Shown: one piece after another, positions 7,448 to 16,709 of the stretch
Layout of the letters: every line of letters begins with the position of its first letter
Position numbering within the stretch: position 1 is the first letter of the stretch
From: Mycobacterium sp. SVM_VP21
Lineage (GTDB): Bacteria > Actinomycetota > Actinomycetes > Mycobacteriales > Mycobacteriaceae
Assembly: GCA_024758765.1 (NCBI GenBank)
Contig: CP101406.1
Span: 3,348,001 to 3,412,000, forward strand
DNA length: 64,000 nt
Reading direction: 5' to 3'
Notes under the pieces: model-generated
The model's database searches: none
The model's input: only the letters and a program-made list of their open reading frames with translations
Told to the model about the DNA's origin: nothing
Translations under genes and position numbers: made by a program

Positions 7448-10308
7448 GCGACCATCGCGTGCGGCGGCCCTTCTTGGCGCATACCATCCGTCGGCTTTCG
7501 GTACCGATTCTGCTGCTCTGGGTGGGCATCGCTGTCGTGACGAGTGTTGCGGTCCCGCGATTGGAGGAGGTCGGAAAGGAACAGAATGTGCCGCTGACTC
7601 CCGCAGATGCGCCATCGATGCAGGCGATGAGACATATTGGCCGAGTGTTCCACGAGTATCACTACGACAGTGCGGCCATGATCGTCCTGGAAGGCGATAA
7701 GCCCCTCGGCGATGACGCCCACCGGTTCTACGACACGCTCGTGCACAGGCTCTCACAGGACACCAAGCATGTGGAGCACGTCCAAGACTTCTGGGGAGAT
7801 CCGCTGACAGCGGCGGGCGTGCAAAGCGCAGACGGCAAAGCGGCCTATGTTCAACTGTATCTTGTCGGCAATCAAGGCGACGCTCGTGCGAACGAGTCCG
7901 TCATGGCTGTTCGCGATGTTGTTGAACACACGCAGCGACCGAAGGACGTCAAGGTATATGTAACCGGCGCGGCCCCGCTCATGGCGGATCAGTTGAACGT
8001 GGGCGGCAAAGGAACCATAAAGGTCACCCTGATAACTCTGCTGGTGATCGCGACGATGTTGCTATTTGTGTACCGTTCTGTGGTCACCATGATCCTGGTG
8101 CTTCTCACGGTGCTTATCGAGTTGGCCTCGGCTCGCGGAATTGTCGCGTTTCTTGGAAACTCCGGGATCATCGGACTTTCGGTGTACGCGACTAATCTGC
8201 TCACGTTGTTGGTCATCGCCGCTGGAACGGATTATGCGATATTTGTGCTCGGCCGTTATCACGAGGCGCGGCTGGCCGGGCAGGATCGGGAAACGGCCTT
8301 CTACACCATGTATTACGGGACCGCCCACGTCGTTTTGGGCTCGGGCCTGACCGTCGGCGGCGCGCTGTTAAGCCTGGTTTTTACCCGGCTGCCTTATTTT
8401 CACAGCCTCGGAGTTCCCTCCGCGCTAGGCATCTTTGTTGGGCTTTTGGGTGCGCTCACCTTGGCCCCCGCCGTGCTTACCGTGGGCAGTCGTTTCGGTC
8501 TCCTTGAGCCCAAACGCACGATGAGAACTCGGCTATGGCGGCGGATCGGCACGTCCATCGTGCGTTGGCCCGGACCTATTCTTACCGCGACGTGTGCATT
8601 AGCCCTCATCGGGCTGCTCGCCCTACCGTCGTACAAGACAAGTTATGACGTTCGGCCCTATATTCCCGCCACCGCCCCGGCCAATATCGGCTACGCGGCC
8701 GCCGAGCGGCATTTTTCTCCGGCTCGGCTGAATCCCGAAATGCTGATGATCGAGGCGGATCATGACATGCGTAATACGGCCGACATGATCATCCTGGACA
8801 GGGTGGCCAGAGCCGTCTTGCACCTCCCCGGTATCGCGGGGGTGCAGACCATAACCAGGCCGTTGGGAACGCCCATCGACCATAGCTCGATACCGTTTCA
8901 GGTCAGCATGCAAAGCGTCGGCCAGGTCTTGAACCTGACATATCAGCAAGACCGCGCGGGCGACCTGCTCAGGCAGGCCGACGAGCTGGGGAAAACGATC
9001 GACATCTTGAAACAGCAGTATGCGCTGCAGCAGGAGCTCGCCGCGGTGACCCACGAGCAGACCGAAAGTACTCATGAAACGGCCGCCACATTGAGCGCTT
9101 TGCGAGATAAGCTCGCGAATTTCGACGATTTCCTTCGGCCCATCCGCAGTTATTTCTACTGGGAACGGCATTGCTACGATATCCCCAGTTGCGCTGCGTT
9201 CAGGTCCGTCTTTGACGCGCTCGACGGTCTGGACCGGCTCAGCGGCCAGCTGCAAAGCCTCGCCGAAACTCTGGCCAAGCTGGATGCGATCCAGCCGAAA
9301 CTGGTGGCGCTGATACCCGACCAGATCGAAAGCCAGCAGACCAATCGGGAATTGGCGCTGACCAACTACGCCACCATGTCCGGGATCTACGACCTGACGG
9401 CGGCTCTGACCGAGAACGCGACCGCCATGGGACAAGCCTTTGACGCCGCCAAGAACGACGATTTCTTCTACCTGCCTCCGACGGCTTTCCAGAACCCCGA
9501 TTTCCAGCGCGGCCTGAAAATGTTCCTGTCCCCGGACGGCAGGGCTGCTCGCATGATCATCACCCATGAAGGCGATCCCGCGACCCCAGAAGGCATCTCA
9601 CACATCGGCCCGATCAAGAAGGCGGCACATGAAGCCCTGAAGGCCACTCCCTTGGCGGGTGCAAGAATTTATCTCGGCGGTACCGCCGCGAGCTACAAGG
9701 ATATCCAAGACGGCGCCAAGATCGATCTGCTGATCGTAGCAATAGCCGCGCTTAGCCTGATCTTGCTCGTCATGATGTTCGTCACGCGGAGTCTGGTCGG
9801 AGCGCTCGTCATCGTGGGCACAGTAGTGCTTTCGTTGGGCGCTTCATTCGGGCTGTCCGTGCTGGTGTGGCAGCATATCTTCGGTATCGAATTGTATTGG
9901 ATCGTGCTTGCGCTGGCCGTCATCGTGCTTTTAGCGGTGGGATCCGACTATAATCTGGTGCTGATCTCCAGGGTTAAAGAGGAGATCGGCGCCGGATTGA
10001 ACACGGGCATTATCCGTGCGATGGCCGGCTCCGGCTCGGTGGTGACCGCTGCCGGGCTGGTGTTCGCCGCCACCATGTCGTCCTTTGTTTTCGGCGACCT
10101 GCGGATTCTGGGCCAGATCGGGACCACCATCGGCCTCGGGCTGCTGTTCGACACGCTGATCGTGCGCGCATTCATGACACCGTCCATCGCAGCGCTTCTC
10201 GGGCGCTGGTTCTGGTGGCCACAGCGCGTGCGCAAGCGGCCTGCGCCCTCGCCATGGCCGAAACCCAGCCAGTTGACGCCCGTGGCTTCGGAAGAAGGCC
10301 AGCCATGA
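7444..10308 (+). CDS. mmpL: MmpL-family RND transporter
   Basis: The 954-residue RND permease has a first TM helix near residue 20, a porter domain, and a block of TM helices 2-6 containing the proton-relay region [22 protein letters not shown] second long, coiled periplasmic domain (around residues 480-680) comes next, then TM 7-12 with [18 protein letters not shown]. The Asp-Tyr pair in both halves is the MmpL proton pathway. Substrates in this family are envelope lipids or siderophores. It overlaps mmpS at its start and a 37-codon ORF at its stop. Confidence 0.95.
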   Translation: MSDHRVRRPFLAHTIRRLSVPILLLWVGIAVVTSVAVPRLEEVGKEQNVPLTPADAPSMQAMRHIGRVFHEYHYDSAAMIVLEGDKPLGDDAHRFYDTLVHRLSQDTKHVEHVQDFWGDPLTAAGVQSADGKAAYVQLYLVGNQGDARANESVMAVRDVVEHTQRPKDVKVYVTGAAPLMADQLNVGGKGTIKVTLITLLVIATMLLFVYRSVVTMILVLLTVLIELASARGIVAFLGNSGIIGLSVYATNLLTLLVIAAGTDYAIFVLGRYHEARLAGQDRETAFYTMYYGTAHVVLGSGLTVGGALLSLVFTRLPYFHSLGVPSALGIFVGLLGALTLAPAVLTVGSRFGLLEPKRTMRTRLWRRIGTSIVRWPGPILTATCALALIGLLALPSYKTSYDVRPYIPATAPANIGYAAAERHFSPARLNPEMLMIEADHDMRNTADMIILDRVARAVLHLPGIAGVQTITRPLGTPIDHSSIPFQVSMQSVGQVLNLTYQQDRAGDLLRQADELGKTIDILKQQYALQQELAAVTHEQTESTHETAATLSALRDKLANFDDFLRPIRSYFYWERHCYDIPSCAAFRSVFDALDGLDRLSGQLQSLAETLAKLDAIQPKLVALIPDQIESQQTNRELALTNYATMSGIYDLTAALTENATAMGQAFDAAKNDDFFYLPPTAFQNPDFQRGLKMFLSPDGRAARMIITHEGDPATPEGISHIGPIKKAAHEALKATPLAGARIYLGGTAASYKDIQDGAKIDLLIVAIAALSLILLVMMFVTRSLVGALVIVGTVVLSLGASFGLSVLVWQHIFGIELYWIVLALAVIVLLAVGSDYNLVLISRVKEEIGAGLNTGIIRAMAGSGSVVTAAGLVFAATMSSFVFGDLRILGQIGTTIGLGLLFDTLIVRAFMTPSIAALLGRWFWWPQRVRKRPAPSPWPKPSQLTPVASEEGQP

Positions 10309-10418
10309 GACCGGCGGTTTCCGGAATAGCCGTGGTCGCAGCGGGATTCGTACTCGTCAGGCCCAGCCGATTCCGACGGCTACCGGGTGGCCCGAACACG
10401 GACGGGGTGATCCGATGA
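10305..10418 (+). CDS. Small membrane ORF coupled to mmpL
   Basis: This 37-residue ORF starts at ATG 10305, overlapping the mmpL stop by four bases, and its TGA overlaps the ATG of the DUF2202 gene by four bases. It has one short hydrophobic stretch (about residues 4-18) and an Arg/Pro-rich tail. The tight overlaps on both sides suggest a translated linker or a tiny MmpL partner. There is no homology I recognise. Confidence 0.45.
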   Translation: MRPAVSGIAVVAAGFVLVRPSRFRRLPGGPNTDGVIR

Positions 10419-10945
10419 ATGTCCACGAAAGCTCGAATGCGGCGGCCGGTGATCCCTTGTCTGACGGCGAGCGGGCCGATCTGGTGCTGATGCGCGAGGA
10501 GGAACGACTGGCGCGCGACTTGTACCAGAGGTTCCACCAGGCTTGGGGTGTACCGATCTTCGACAACATCGCCACCAGCGAGCAGCGCCATTACGACGCG
10601 ATCGGGCGACTGCTCCAGCGCTACAGCGTTCCCGATCCGTCGGTAGGACAGCCCGCCGGTGTCTACGTCGAGACCGAACTGCAGGACGCCTACGACACGT
10701 GGCTCGCCCGGGGGCTGACGTCGGTGGCAGCAGCATGCGCGGTCGGGATCGAACTCGAAACCGGTGACATCGCCGACCTGTCGGCGGCCGCGGACGGCAG
10801 TGACCAGCCGGCAATCCTGAGAGTGTACGAAAACCTGCGAGCCGCTTCCGAGAATCACCTGAGGGCCTTCGAAGCCGCGTTGTCAGGTCGGCCGCTGGGC
10901 GGCGGCCGAGGGTGGCGCCGGCGCGGCGGCGAAGGCTGCGCCTGA
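10415..10945 (+). pseudogene. DUF2202 ferritin-like protein, 3' end displaced by an IS
   Basis: The 176-residue ORF is a DUF2202 protein: a four-helix ferritin-like bundle with acidic helix starts (LMREEERLARDLYQRF, SEQRHYDAIGRLL). Function is unknown, possibly metal binding. After GEGC at 10939 the IS enters and adds Ala and a stop. In the downstream copy of the target (15123-15288) the same frame continues for 27 more residues, a Gly/His/Arg-rich tail ending at TGA 15286. So the gene lost a likely metal-binding tail but keeps its whole helical core, and may still function. It is the last gene of the coupled mmpS-mmpL-small ORF chain. Confidence 0.85.
10858..10940 (+). repeat. 83-bp target-site direct repeat, left copy
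   Basis: These 83 bases are identical to 15123-15205 (offset 4265). They abut the left terminal inverted repeat exactly. Long variable direct repeats are known for IS1549 of M. smegmatis and the IS1634 family. Confidence 0.95.
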
Positions 10946-10956
10946 GTTAGGACATT
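10941..10956 (+). repeat. Left terminal inverted repeat of the IS
   Basis: CCTGAGTTAGGACATT is the exact reverse complement of the right end at 15107-15122. Confidence 0.95.
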
Positions 10957-11050
10957 ACCGGCCGGTAGCTTTTGGTATATGGCGTTGACCTGGGGCTTTG
11001 TTAGCTGGTTTGGGCGGTTTGGGGTACTAAACGGGTAGGTTCGGGCGGTG

Positions 11051-11170
11051 GTGTACGTCCGGAAAGTGCGCACCGCGTCGGGGGCGGTGGCGGTGCAGGT
11101 CGCGCGCAAAGACGCTGGCCGGGTCGTGGTGCTCAGTCATGTCGGTTCCGCCCGTACCGACGTTGACCTG
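11051..11170 (+). pseudogene. Truncated transposase N terminus of a first IS copy
   Basis: Forty codons (VYVRKVRTASGAVAVQVARK and on to HVGSARTDVDL) align with the first 41 residues of the transposase at 11279 (WIRRVRTASGSTAVQ, HVGSARDDAEL). The frame is lost at a sequence resembling a second left terminal repeat at 11167. This is the 5' remnant of a related element. Confidence 0.75.
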
Positions 11171-11182
11171 ACTTGGGTCACT
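11167..11182 (+). repeat. Second, diverged left IS end inside the element
   Basis: CCTGACTTGGGTCACT matches the outer terminal repeat at 12 of 16 positions. It stands at about the right distance before the second transposase start (112 bases, against 110 for the outer end and its fragment). It fits the left end of a second IS inserted in the first. Confidence 0.55.
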
Positions 11183-11278
11183 TTCGGCTTCGGACCAAGG
11201 TGCTGATGCGTTGACCTGCGATGATGGTTGCGGTTAGTGCGCCCGCTAGGCACTAATTCGGCTCGATAGGCTCGTTCG

Positions 11279-11884
11279 GTGGTGTGGATTCGGCGGGTGC
11301 GCACGGCCTCGGGCTCCACTGCGGTCCAGATCGCCGAATCGGTCGACGGGCGCCGCCGGATCGTCCGGCATGTGGGCTCGGCCCGCGATGACGCCGAGCT
11401 GGGTCTGCTTATCGAGGAGGCTCGGCGGTTGTTGGCTGATGATGCCCAGCGTGAGTTGGACCTGGGCATCACCCCCAAGGCCGTCAAAGCCGAGATGGTG
11501 GGCCCGCCTGCCGGGACGCTGTTCGGCGACGCCGCTGCTGAGCCCGCGCCGCGGCAGCTGGTGGCCCGAGCTCAGGTCTTGAAGTCGTGCAGCGGGCTGC
11601 TCTATGAGGTTCTGACCGGGGTGTATGCCGATCTGGGTTTCGATGATGCAGTCGATGATGAGGTGTTCCGGGATCTGGTGATCGCACGGGTGGTAGAGCC
11701 AACCAGCCTGCTCGATGTCGATCGGGTACTGGCCGAGTTAGGTCGCACCTGTGCGTCGCTATCGACGCGCAAACGGACCCTGCGCCGTGCCTCTGCCGGC
11801 AGTTACCGTGATCAGATCGCCGCCGCGTGCTTCCAAACAGCCTGCACCACAGGTGATATGAGCCTGGTGCTCTACGACGTCACC
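11279..11884 (+). pseudogene. IS1634-family transposase, 5' exon
   Basis: These 202 codons from GTG 11279 encode the N-terminal part of the transposase, ending LVLYDVT. That motif includes the first catalytic Asp of the DDE nuclease. Joining codon 202 to the Thr codon at 14061 restores the family sequence YDVTTLYFEAEKEDDLRKVG in frame, so the interruption is precise. The intron follows at once; without splicing translation would run into it and stop. Confidence 0.85.
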
Positions 11885-12483
11885 GTGCGCCGTGAGGCGC
11901 TTGTTGTTCGAATGGAGGTGAGAGACCTGCATCGAAAGCCCCTGCCGTAGCAGGGGTTTGGTAGCTGGGGGCAGCCTGGCCGGGGAGACGCCCGGGTGGG
12001 TGGGAGCAGCCCTGACAAAGCCGTGGCGCGTCAGTACCGCTGGATGGCGTGAGTGCGGCGAGCAATGCCGAAGAGGTATACGCGAGGAACCGGTGTCATC
12101 ACCTGTCTTGACGTATAACCGCCTTCAACCCTGCGGATATGGGGCGGGCGCGGACAGCTGGCTGTCGGAGTGACGGGCAGCCAGACCGTCCGGGGAACGA
12201 GTTACTTTCCCTGGGCGGGGCCGGCGGCGAAGTACTACGGAGTAGCTGCTGGTGGGTGCCGCAGGCAGATAGCCGGGTGCCTCCTTCGGTGAGCGAACAC
12301 AAGTGAACACGGGAAGGCTTCCGGCCTTGCCTGCATGAAATACGCAGCCAGCGTGGGCATGTCGGGCTGGGTTCGTCGTCGACTGATCAGGTCGGGGGCT
12401 GGCGGAGCCGCCGTAGTACTGCGAGTCCGGGAGAGCCGGACACATCGGGAAGGGCGGCAGCGACATGGATAGGAGGTACTGCG

Positions 12484-13944
12484 ATGGCGCAAGATGCGTC
12501 GGTGAACTCCGGCGCCGGGCCTCGGGCAGACACTGCACCGGAGCGGGTAGCGCGGACGCAGATCAAGTATCACCGGTGGGCCAAGACCGACCGCACGACG
12601 CGGTTCGGGGACTTGTTCAACCTGGTGTCACACCCGGACTACCTATGGATGGCATGGACGGTGGTGGCACGCAACAAGGGAGCTCGCACTGCTGGGATTG
12701 ATGGTGTGACAGTGCATCAGATCGAACAGCGCGGCGAGGTCGGGGCGTTCCTGTCTGGGATCGCTGCGGGTATCGACGACGGCTCGTATCGGCCCGCGCC
12801 GGTGCGGCGGGTGTTCATTCCCAAGCCGGGTGGAAAGTCTCGCCCGTTGGGTATCCCGACCGTGACCGACCGGGTGGTGCAGCAGTCGTTGAAGATGGTG
12901 CTGGAACCGATCTTCGAGGCCGACTTTCTGCCGGTCTCCTACGGTTTCCGGCCCAAGCGGCGAGCCCATGACGCGGTCGCCGAGATCCATTACTACGCTT
13001 CGCGCGGGTACCGGTGGGTGTTGGACGCTGACATCGAAGGATGTTTCGACCATATCGACCACCGGGTGCTGCTCGCGCGGGTGCGGGCACGGATCGCGGA
13101 CAAGAAGACCGTGGCACTGGTACGCGCGTTTCTCAAGGCCGGTGTGCTCGATGAGCTCGGCTGCCGAGACGGTACTGATGCCGGAACGCCTCAGGGTGGG
13201 ATCATCTCACCGCTGCTGGCCAACATCGCATTGTCCGCTCTGGACGAGGCGATCATGGAACCGTGGCAGCCCGGGGGTGACCAGGCCACGCAAGGGGCTC
13301 GTCGCCAACGGGTTCGCCACGGATTGGGCAACTGGCGGATCGTGCGCTACGCCGACGACTTCGTCATCATGACCAACGGCAGCAGGGACGACGTACTCGC
13401 CTTGAAAGAGCAAGTCACCGAGGTGCTCAGCGGGCTGGGCCTCAAACTTTCTGAGGCCAAGACCCGTATCACGCACCTTGAGCAGGGGATCGACTTCCTC
13501 GGCTTTCATCTCCAGTGGAAGCAACGTCGAGGTGGCGGCAAGTGGTACTGCATGACCTTTATCGCCGATAAGGCGTTCCGGTCGATCAAGCAGACCCTTC
13601 GTCAGTTGATCCCCCGCCGGTCTCCTCGGCCTCTCACGGCAGTAATCACCGAGGTCAACGCGGCACTGCGCGGTTGGACGTATTACTTCCGCCACGCGCT
13701 GGCTGGGCGGCGGTTCTCCTTCCTGCGGTACTTCACGTGGCGAAGGTTCGTGGCCTGGCAGCGCGAGCAGCATCGCTGGAACTGGTCGAAGGTCAAACGA
13801 TGGCTGCGTCGTCCTGACGGCAGTTGGAAAACCATCACGACCCCAAGCGCGGTCCTGTTCGACCCCACGAAAGTGCGGATCGAACGCTATTGGTACCGCG
13901 GGAGCAAGATCCCCAGTCCCTACGACCCGACCATAGCTGCCTAA
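12484..13944 (+). CDS. ltrA: Group II intron reverse transcriptase/maturase (LtrA-like)
   Basis: The 486-residue protein starts at ATG 12484 after an AGGAGG-type site. The reverse transcriptase domain covers about residues 60-330, with RRVFIPKPGGKSRPLGIPT, YGFRPKRRAHDAV, GTPQGGIISPLLANIAL and the catalytic YADD at 289-292. A thumb/maturase X domain (RGWTYYFRHA) and a basic D-like tail (IERYWYRGSKIPSPYD) follow. No HNH endonuclease motif is visible at the C terminus, so retrohoming would rely on nicked or replicating DNA. It assists splicing and copies the intron into new sites. Confidence 0.95.
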   Translation: MAQDASVNSGAGPRADTAPERVARTQIKYHRWAKTDRTTRFGDLFNLVSHPDYLWMAWTVVARNKGARTAGIDGVTVHQIEQRGEVGAFLSGIAAGIDDGSYRPAPVRRVFIPKPGGKSRPLGIPTVTDRVVQQSLKMVLEPIFEADFLPVSYGFRPKRRAHDAVAEIHYYASRGYRWVLDADIEGCFDHIDHRVLLARVRARIADKKTVALVRAFLKAGVLDELGCRDGTDAGTPQGGIISPLLANIALSALDEAIMEPWQPGGDQATQGARRQRVRHGLGNWRIVRYADDFVIMTNGSRDDVLALKEQVTEVLSGLGLKLSEAKTRITHLEQGIDFLGFHLQWKQRRGGGKWYCMTFIADKAFRSIKQTLRQLIPRRSPRPLTAVITEVNAALRGWTYYFRHALAGRRFSFLRYFTWRRFVAWQREQHRWNWSKVKRWLRRPDGSWKTITTPSAVLFDPTKVRIERYWYRGSKIPSPYDPTIAA

Positions 13945-13963
13945 CCGGCATCATCGTCGTGGA

Positions 13964-13997
13964 GAGCCCGTTGCGCTGAAAGGCGCACGGCGGGTTC
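13964..13997 (+). ncRNA. Group II intron domain V
   Basis: This 34-base hairpin starts GAGCCCG, has a GAAA-type loop (CTGAAAGG) and ends CGGGTTC. It shows the AGC catalytic triad and two-base bulge pattern of domain V, the active-site element. It lies 20 bases after the maturase stop and about 63 bases before the 3' splice site, as expected. Confidence 0.85.
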
Positions 13998-14060
13998 GGC
14001 GGGAGGCCCGGGGAAACGGAGCAGCAGCAATGCCGCCACCGCGCCCCGGGCCCACCCAAC

Positions 14061-15102
14061 ACCCTGTATTTCGAGGCCGAGAAGGAAGACGACCTCCGTA
14101 AGGTCGGGTATTCCAAGGAGCGCCGAGTGGACCCGCAGATCGTGGTGGGCCTGTTGGTCGACCGGCGCGGATTCCCGCTGAAGATCGGCTGCTTCGAAGG
14201 CAACAAGGCCGAGACGCTGACCATCGTGCCGATCGTGAAGGCGTTCCAGGCGCGCCACGAGATCACCGACATGGTCGTCGTCGCCGATGCCGGCATGCTG
14301 TCGAGTTCGAACCTGCGTGATCTCGATGAGGCTGGGTTGCGGTTCATCGTCGGATCGAGGGTCACCAAGGCGCCCAATGATCTAGCGTCGCACTTCCGGT
14401 GGCACGGCGATCTTTTCACCGACGGCCAAGTCATCGACACCATCACTCCGCGCGATCAGCGCACCGCCGCGGCAAAGAGCAGCGACCCGAAGATCAAAGC
14501 CGAACCCGTCTGGAACCCGACGACACACTCAAGGTCGTGGCGGGCAGTGTGGGCCTACTCGACTAAACGCGCGGTGCGCGACACCAAGACGCTGAACCTG
14601 CAGGAAGCCAAGGCCCGCGCGGTTGTGGCCGGCGACAAAGCCGCTCGCACACCACGATTCGTCACAGTCCACAACGGCGCCCGAGAACTCGATGAGACCT
14701 CCCTGCAACGGGCACGCCGTCTGGTCGGACTGAAAGGCTACGTCACCAACGTCGACGCCACGCGCATGCCCGCCACCGAGGTCATCGCCAGCTACCACGA
14801 CCTGTGGCGGGTCGAGCAGTCGTTCCGGATGTCCAAGACCGACCTGAATGCCCGGCCGATCTTTCACCGCCTGCGCGACGCGATCGAAGCACACCTGACC
14901 ATCGGTGTTCACCGCCCTGGCCGTCTCCCACGCCATCCAATCCCGCACCGGCCTGGCCATCGCCAACCTCGTCAAACAACTCCGCCCATTGCGCAGCGCC
15001 ACCATCACCATCAACGGCGCCGCCCAAACCTTCCCGCCCGAAATCCCCACGTCACAACGAAAAATCCTGGCCGACCTCGGAATCGCCGATCTGGGGTACT
15101 AA
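14061..15102 (+). pseudogene. IS1634-family transposase, 3' exon, frameshifted
   Basis: From TLYFEAEKEDDLRKVG the frame runs through VVADAGMLSSSNLRDL (second Asp region) and YHDLWRVEQSFRMSK (the Glu of the DDE triad). At HLTI (about 14901) one extra G in ATCGGTGTTC shifts the frame. The expected C terminus (FTALAVSHAIQSRTGLA to GIADLGY, stop at 15102) lies in the next frame. Without the insertion the spliced protein would be about 549 residues. The catalytic residues precede the shift, but loss of the conserved end probably inactivates it unless this is a sequence error. Confidence 0.8.
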
Positions 15103-15106
15103 GCCA

Positions 15107-15122
15107 AATGTCCTAACTCAGG
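15107..15122 (-). repeat. Right terminal inverted repeat of the IS
   Basis: AATGTCCTAACTCAGG is the exact complement of the left end, four bases after the transposase stop. Confidence 0.95.
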
Positions 15123-15205
15123 CCTGAGGGCCTTCGAAGCCGCGTTGTCAGGTCGGCCGCTGGGCGGCGGCCGAGGGTGGCGCCGGCGCGGCGGCGAAGG
15201 CTGCG
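15123..15205 (+). repeat. 83-bp target-site direct repeat, right copy
   Basis: Identical to 10858-10940. It abuts the right terminal inverted repeat. Confidence 0.95.
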
Positions 15206-15288
15206 GGGACGGTTGCGGCGGTGGGCACCACGGTCCCGGGGGTGCTCACGGCCGCCATGGTGGGCGGGGACGACGCGAGAAGCGCTGA
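15123..15288 (+). pseudogene. Displaced 3' end of the DUF2202 gene
   Basis: After the duplicated 83 bases, the DUF2202 frame continues as a Gly/His-rich tail (CGDGCGGGHHGPGGAHGRH and so on) to TGA 15286-15288. It ends two bases before the stop codon of the convergent oxidoreductase gene. Fused back at the repeat, it gives the pre-insertion protein of about 202 residues. Confidence 0.8.
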
Positions 15289-15290
15289 AG

Positions 15291-16670
15291 CTAAAAGAGG
15301 CTGCGGGCGGCTCGGGAGATGCCCTCGGCACTCATCGGGTGCTGGTCGGCGAAGGCGGCGAGGCCCCCGGCGTCCAGGCCACGAGACACAGCGAGCCCGA
15401 TCTGGCCGATGAGGTTGCCCGCATCGATGCCGACGACCCAACCACCCAGCAGTCGCAGCGAATCCGGGTGGAAGAACAGCCGGATCTCGCCGCCGGTTTC
15501 GCCGAAGATCTGCGCCCGGCTGTCCTCGGCGAACGAATAGGCGCCCTCCTGGATGGAGACGCCCTGCGCCGCCGCGGATGTGCGGGTCAGACCCACATAG
15601 GCGGCGGCCGGAAGGGTGAACACCGTCGTAGGAGTCGACAGGAAGTCCACGACATCGGCACGGTGATCACCGGCCATGATGTTGTTCGCGGCGGCCAGGG
15701 ATTGACGGACCGCGGCGTGGAACAGCGGAGTTTTCCCGTTGACGTCACCGCAGGCGTAGATGTGGCGGAGAGTGGTTTGCAGGGTGGGATCGACCTGCAC
15801 GCCATGGGCGCCTACCGCCACGCCGATCTCCCGCAACCCCGCCGGAATCACCGGGTGGCGCCCCAGCGCCTGAAACGCCACCTGCGCCGTCCTGTGCTGC
15901 TCAGCGGTTCCGTCGAAGAACACCACCCGCACGCCCGCTGGTGTGCGTTCGACCCGCCGCACCTCGGCCTGCAGAATGACGTCGATATTCGGGTCCAGCA
16001 GCCCAGCCAGCAGCCCGACCATGTCGGGATCCATCCCGGGCAACAGCTGAGCCTCCCGTTCGAACACGGTCACCTGAACCCCGAAGGCCGAGAAAAACGA
16101 CGCAGTCTCCAAACCCACGTAACCGCCGCCGATGACCAGCATGGAGGCCGGCAGCGTCGAAAGGGACGGGTGATGAGCATATAGGTCGCGGCTGTTGAGG
16201 CAGAGCCCGATCCCAGGTATGGGCGGAACGGAAATATCTGACCCGCTGGCGATGACGATGTTGCGTGCACTGAACCGGCGCGCACCCTCGCCGGTGTCCA
16301 CGGCCACGGTGTGCGGATCGACGATGCTCGCGGTTCCAGTCACCAGGGTGACATTCGGCGCGGCCCGCAGTTCCGCGTCGTGCTGGGCATAGCGGCGGGT
16401 TTGCACCTGGTCCTTGTGGGCGACAACCTCGGCATAGTCGACCAGAACCTCCCCGTGCAACCCGTTTTTCCCAAAGCGCCGGTGCTGCAGGAGGTGATGG
16501 GCGACTTCGCGCACGGCTTTGGACGGCACGCAGCCCTCGGCCAGGCAATTTCCGCTCATCACTCCCTTGGGATCGACCATCACGACCCGCCGCCCCGCCG
16601 CGGCCAGCCGGAAAGCCGCCGGGTAGCCGCCCCCACCCGCGCCGATTGTGAGCACCTCGATGTCATCCAT
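15291..16670 (-). CDS. FAD-dependent pyridine nucleotide-disulfide oxidoreductase
   Basis: The 459-residue flavoprotein resembles dihydrolipoamide dehydrogenase and mercuric or thiol-disulfide reductases. It has an N-terminal FAD fold (GAGGGGYPAA at 10-19), the redox pair CLAEGC (Cys42, Cys47), a central NAD(P) fold (VIGGGYVGLETA), YACGDVNG for FAD, and a C-terminal dimer domain ending with HPMSAE, the active-site His-Glu. So it should move electrons from NAD(P)H to a disulfide or persulfide. It is downstream of TauE/SafE and DUF2892 genes on the same strand, which hints at sulfur chemistry. No lipoyl enzymes are near. The substrate is unknown. Confidence 0.88.
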   Translation of the reverse strand: MDDIEVLTIGAGGGGYPAAFRLAAAGRRVVMVDPKGVMSGNCLAEGCVPSKAVREVAHHLLQHRRFGKNGLHGEVLVDYAEVVAHKDQVQTRRYAQHDAELRAAPNVTLVTGTASIVDPHTVAVDTGEGARRFSARNIVIASGSDISVPPIPGIGLCLNSRDLYAHHPSLSTLPASMLVIGGGYVGLETASFFSAFGVQVTVFEREAQLLPGMDPDMVGLLAGLLDPNIDVILQAEVRRVERTPAGVRVVFFDGTAEQHRTAQVAFQALGRHPVIPAGLREIGVAVGAHGVQVDPTLQTTLRHIYACGDVNGKTPLFHAAVRQSLAAANNIMAGDHRADVVDFLSTPTTVFTLPAAAYVGLTRTSAAAQGVSIQEGAYSFAEDSRAQIFGETGGEIRLFFHPDSLRLLGGWVVGIDAGNLIGQIGLAVSRGLDAGGLAAFADQHPMSAEGISRAARSLF

Positions 16671-16709
16671 GTGAATCTCCCTTCGTCAGCATCCGTTATC
16701 GTTCGTTCA

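Larger units (their letters stand above)
11885..14060 (+). mobile_element. Group II intron inserted in the transposase gene
   Basis: The intron begins with GTGCGCC (group II consensus GUGYG) and ends with AC, directly between two in-frame halves of the transposase. It is 2176 bases long, with a structured 5' part (11885-12483, domains I-III), an intron-encoded protein, domain V at 13964-13997 and a domain VI-like stem near 14010-14050. It self-splices from RNA and retrohomes into DNA using its reverse transcriptase. Boundaries come from restoring the transposase reading frame. Confidence 0.9.
10941..15122 (+). mobile_element. Hybrid IS1634/IS1549-like insertion sequence carrying a group II intron
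   Basis: The element is 4182 bases, bounded by perfect 16-bp inverted repeats (CCTGAGTTAGGACATT at 10941-10956, complement at 15107-15122) and by 83-bp direct repeats. Its left side holds two successive 5' ends of related elements: a first with 40 codons of transposase, and a second with its own terminal-repeat-like start at 11167. The single full transposase is interrupted by a 2176-bp group II intron and carries a one-base frameshift near its 3' end. The exact junctions show that the hybrid moved as a unit or reformed inside the target. Confidence 0.88.

Noticed and set aside
11885..12483. Protein genes in the intron 5' part
   Set aside because: Short frames here are explained by structured intron RNA domains; none has a domain or ribosome site.
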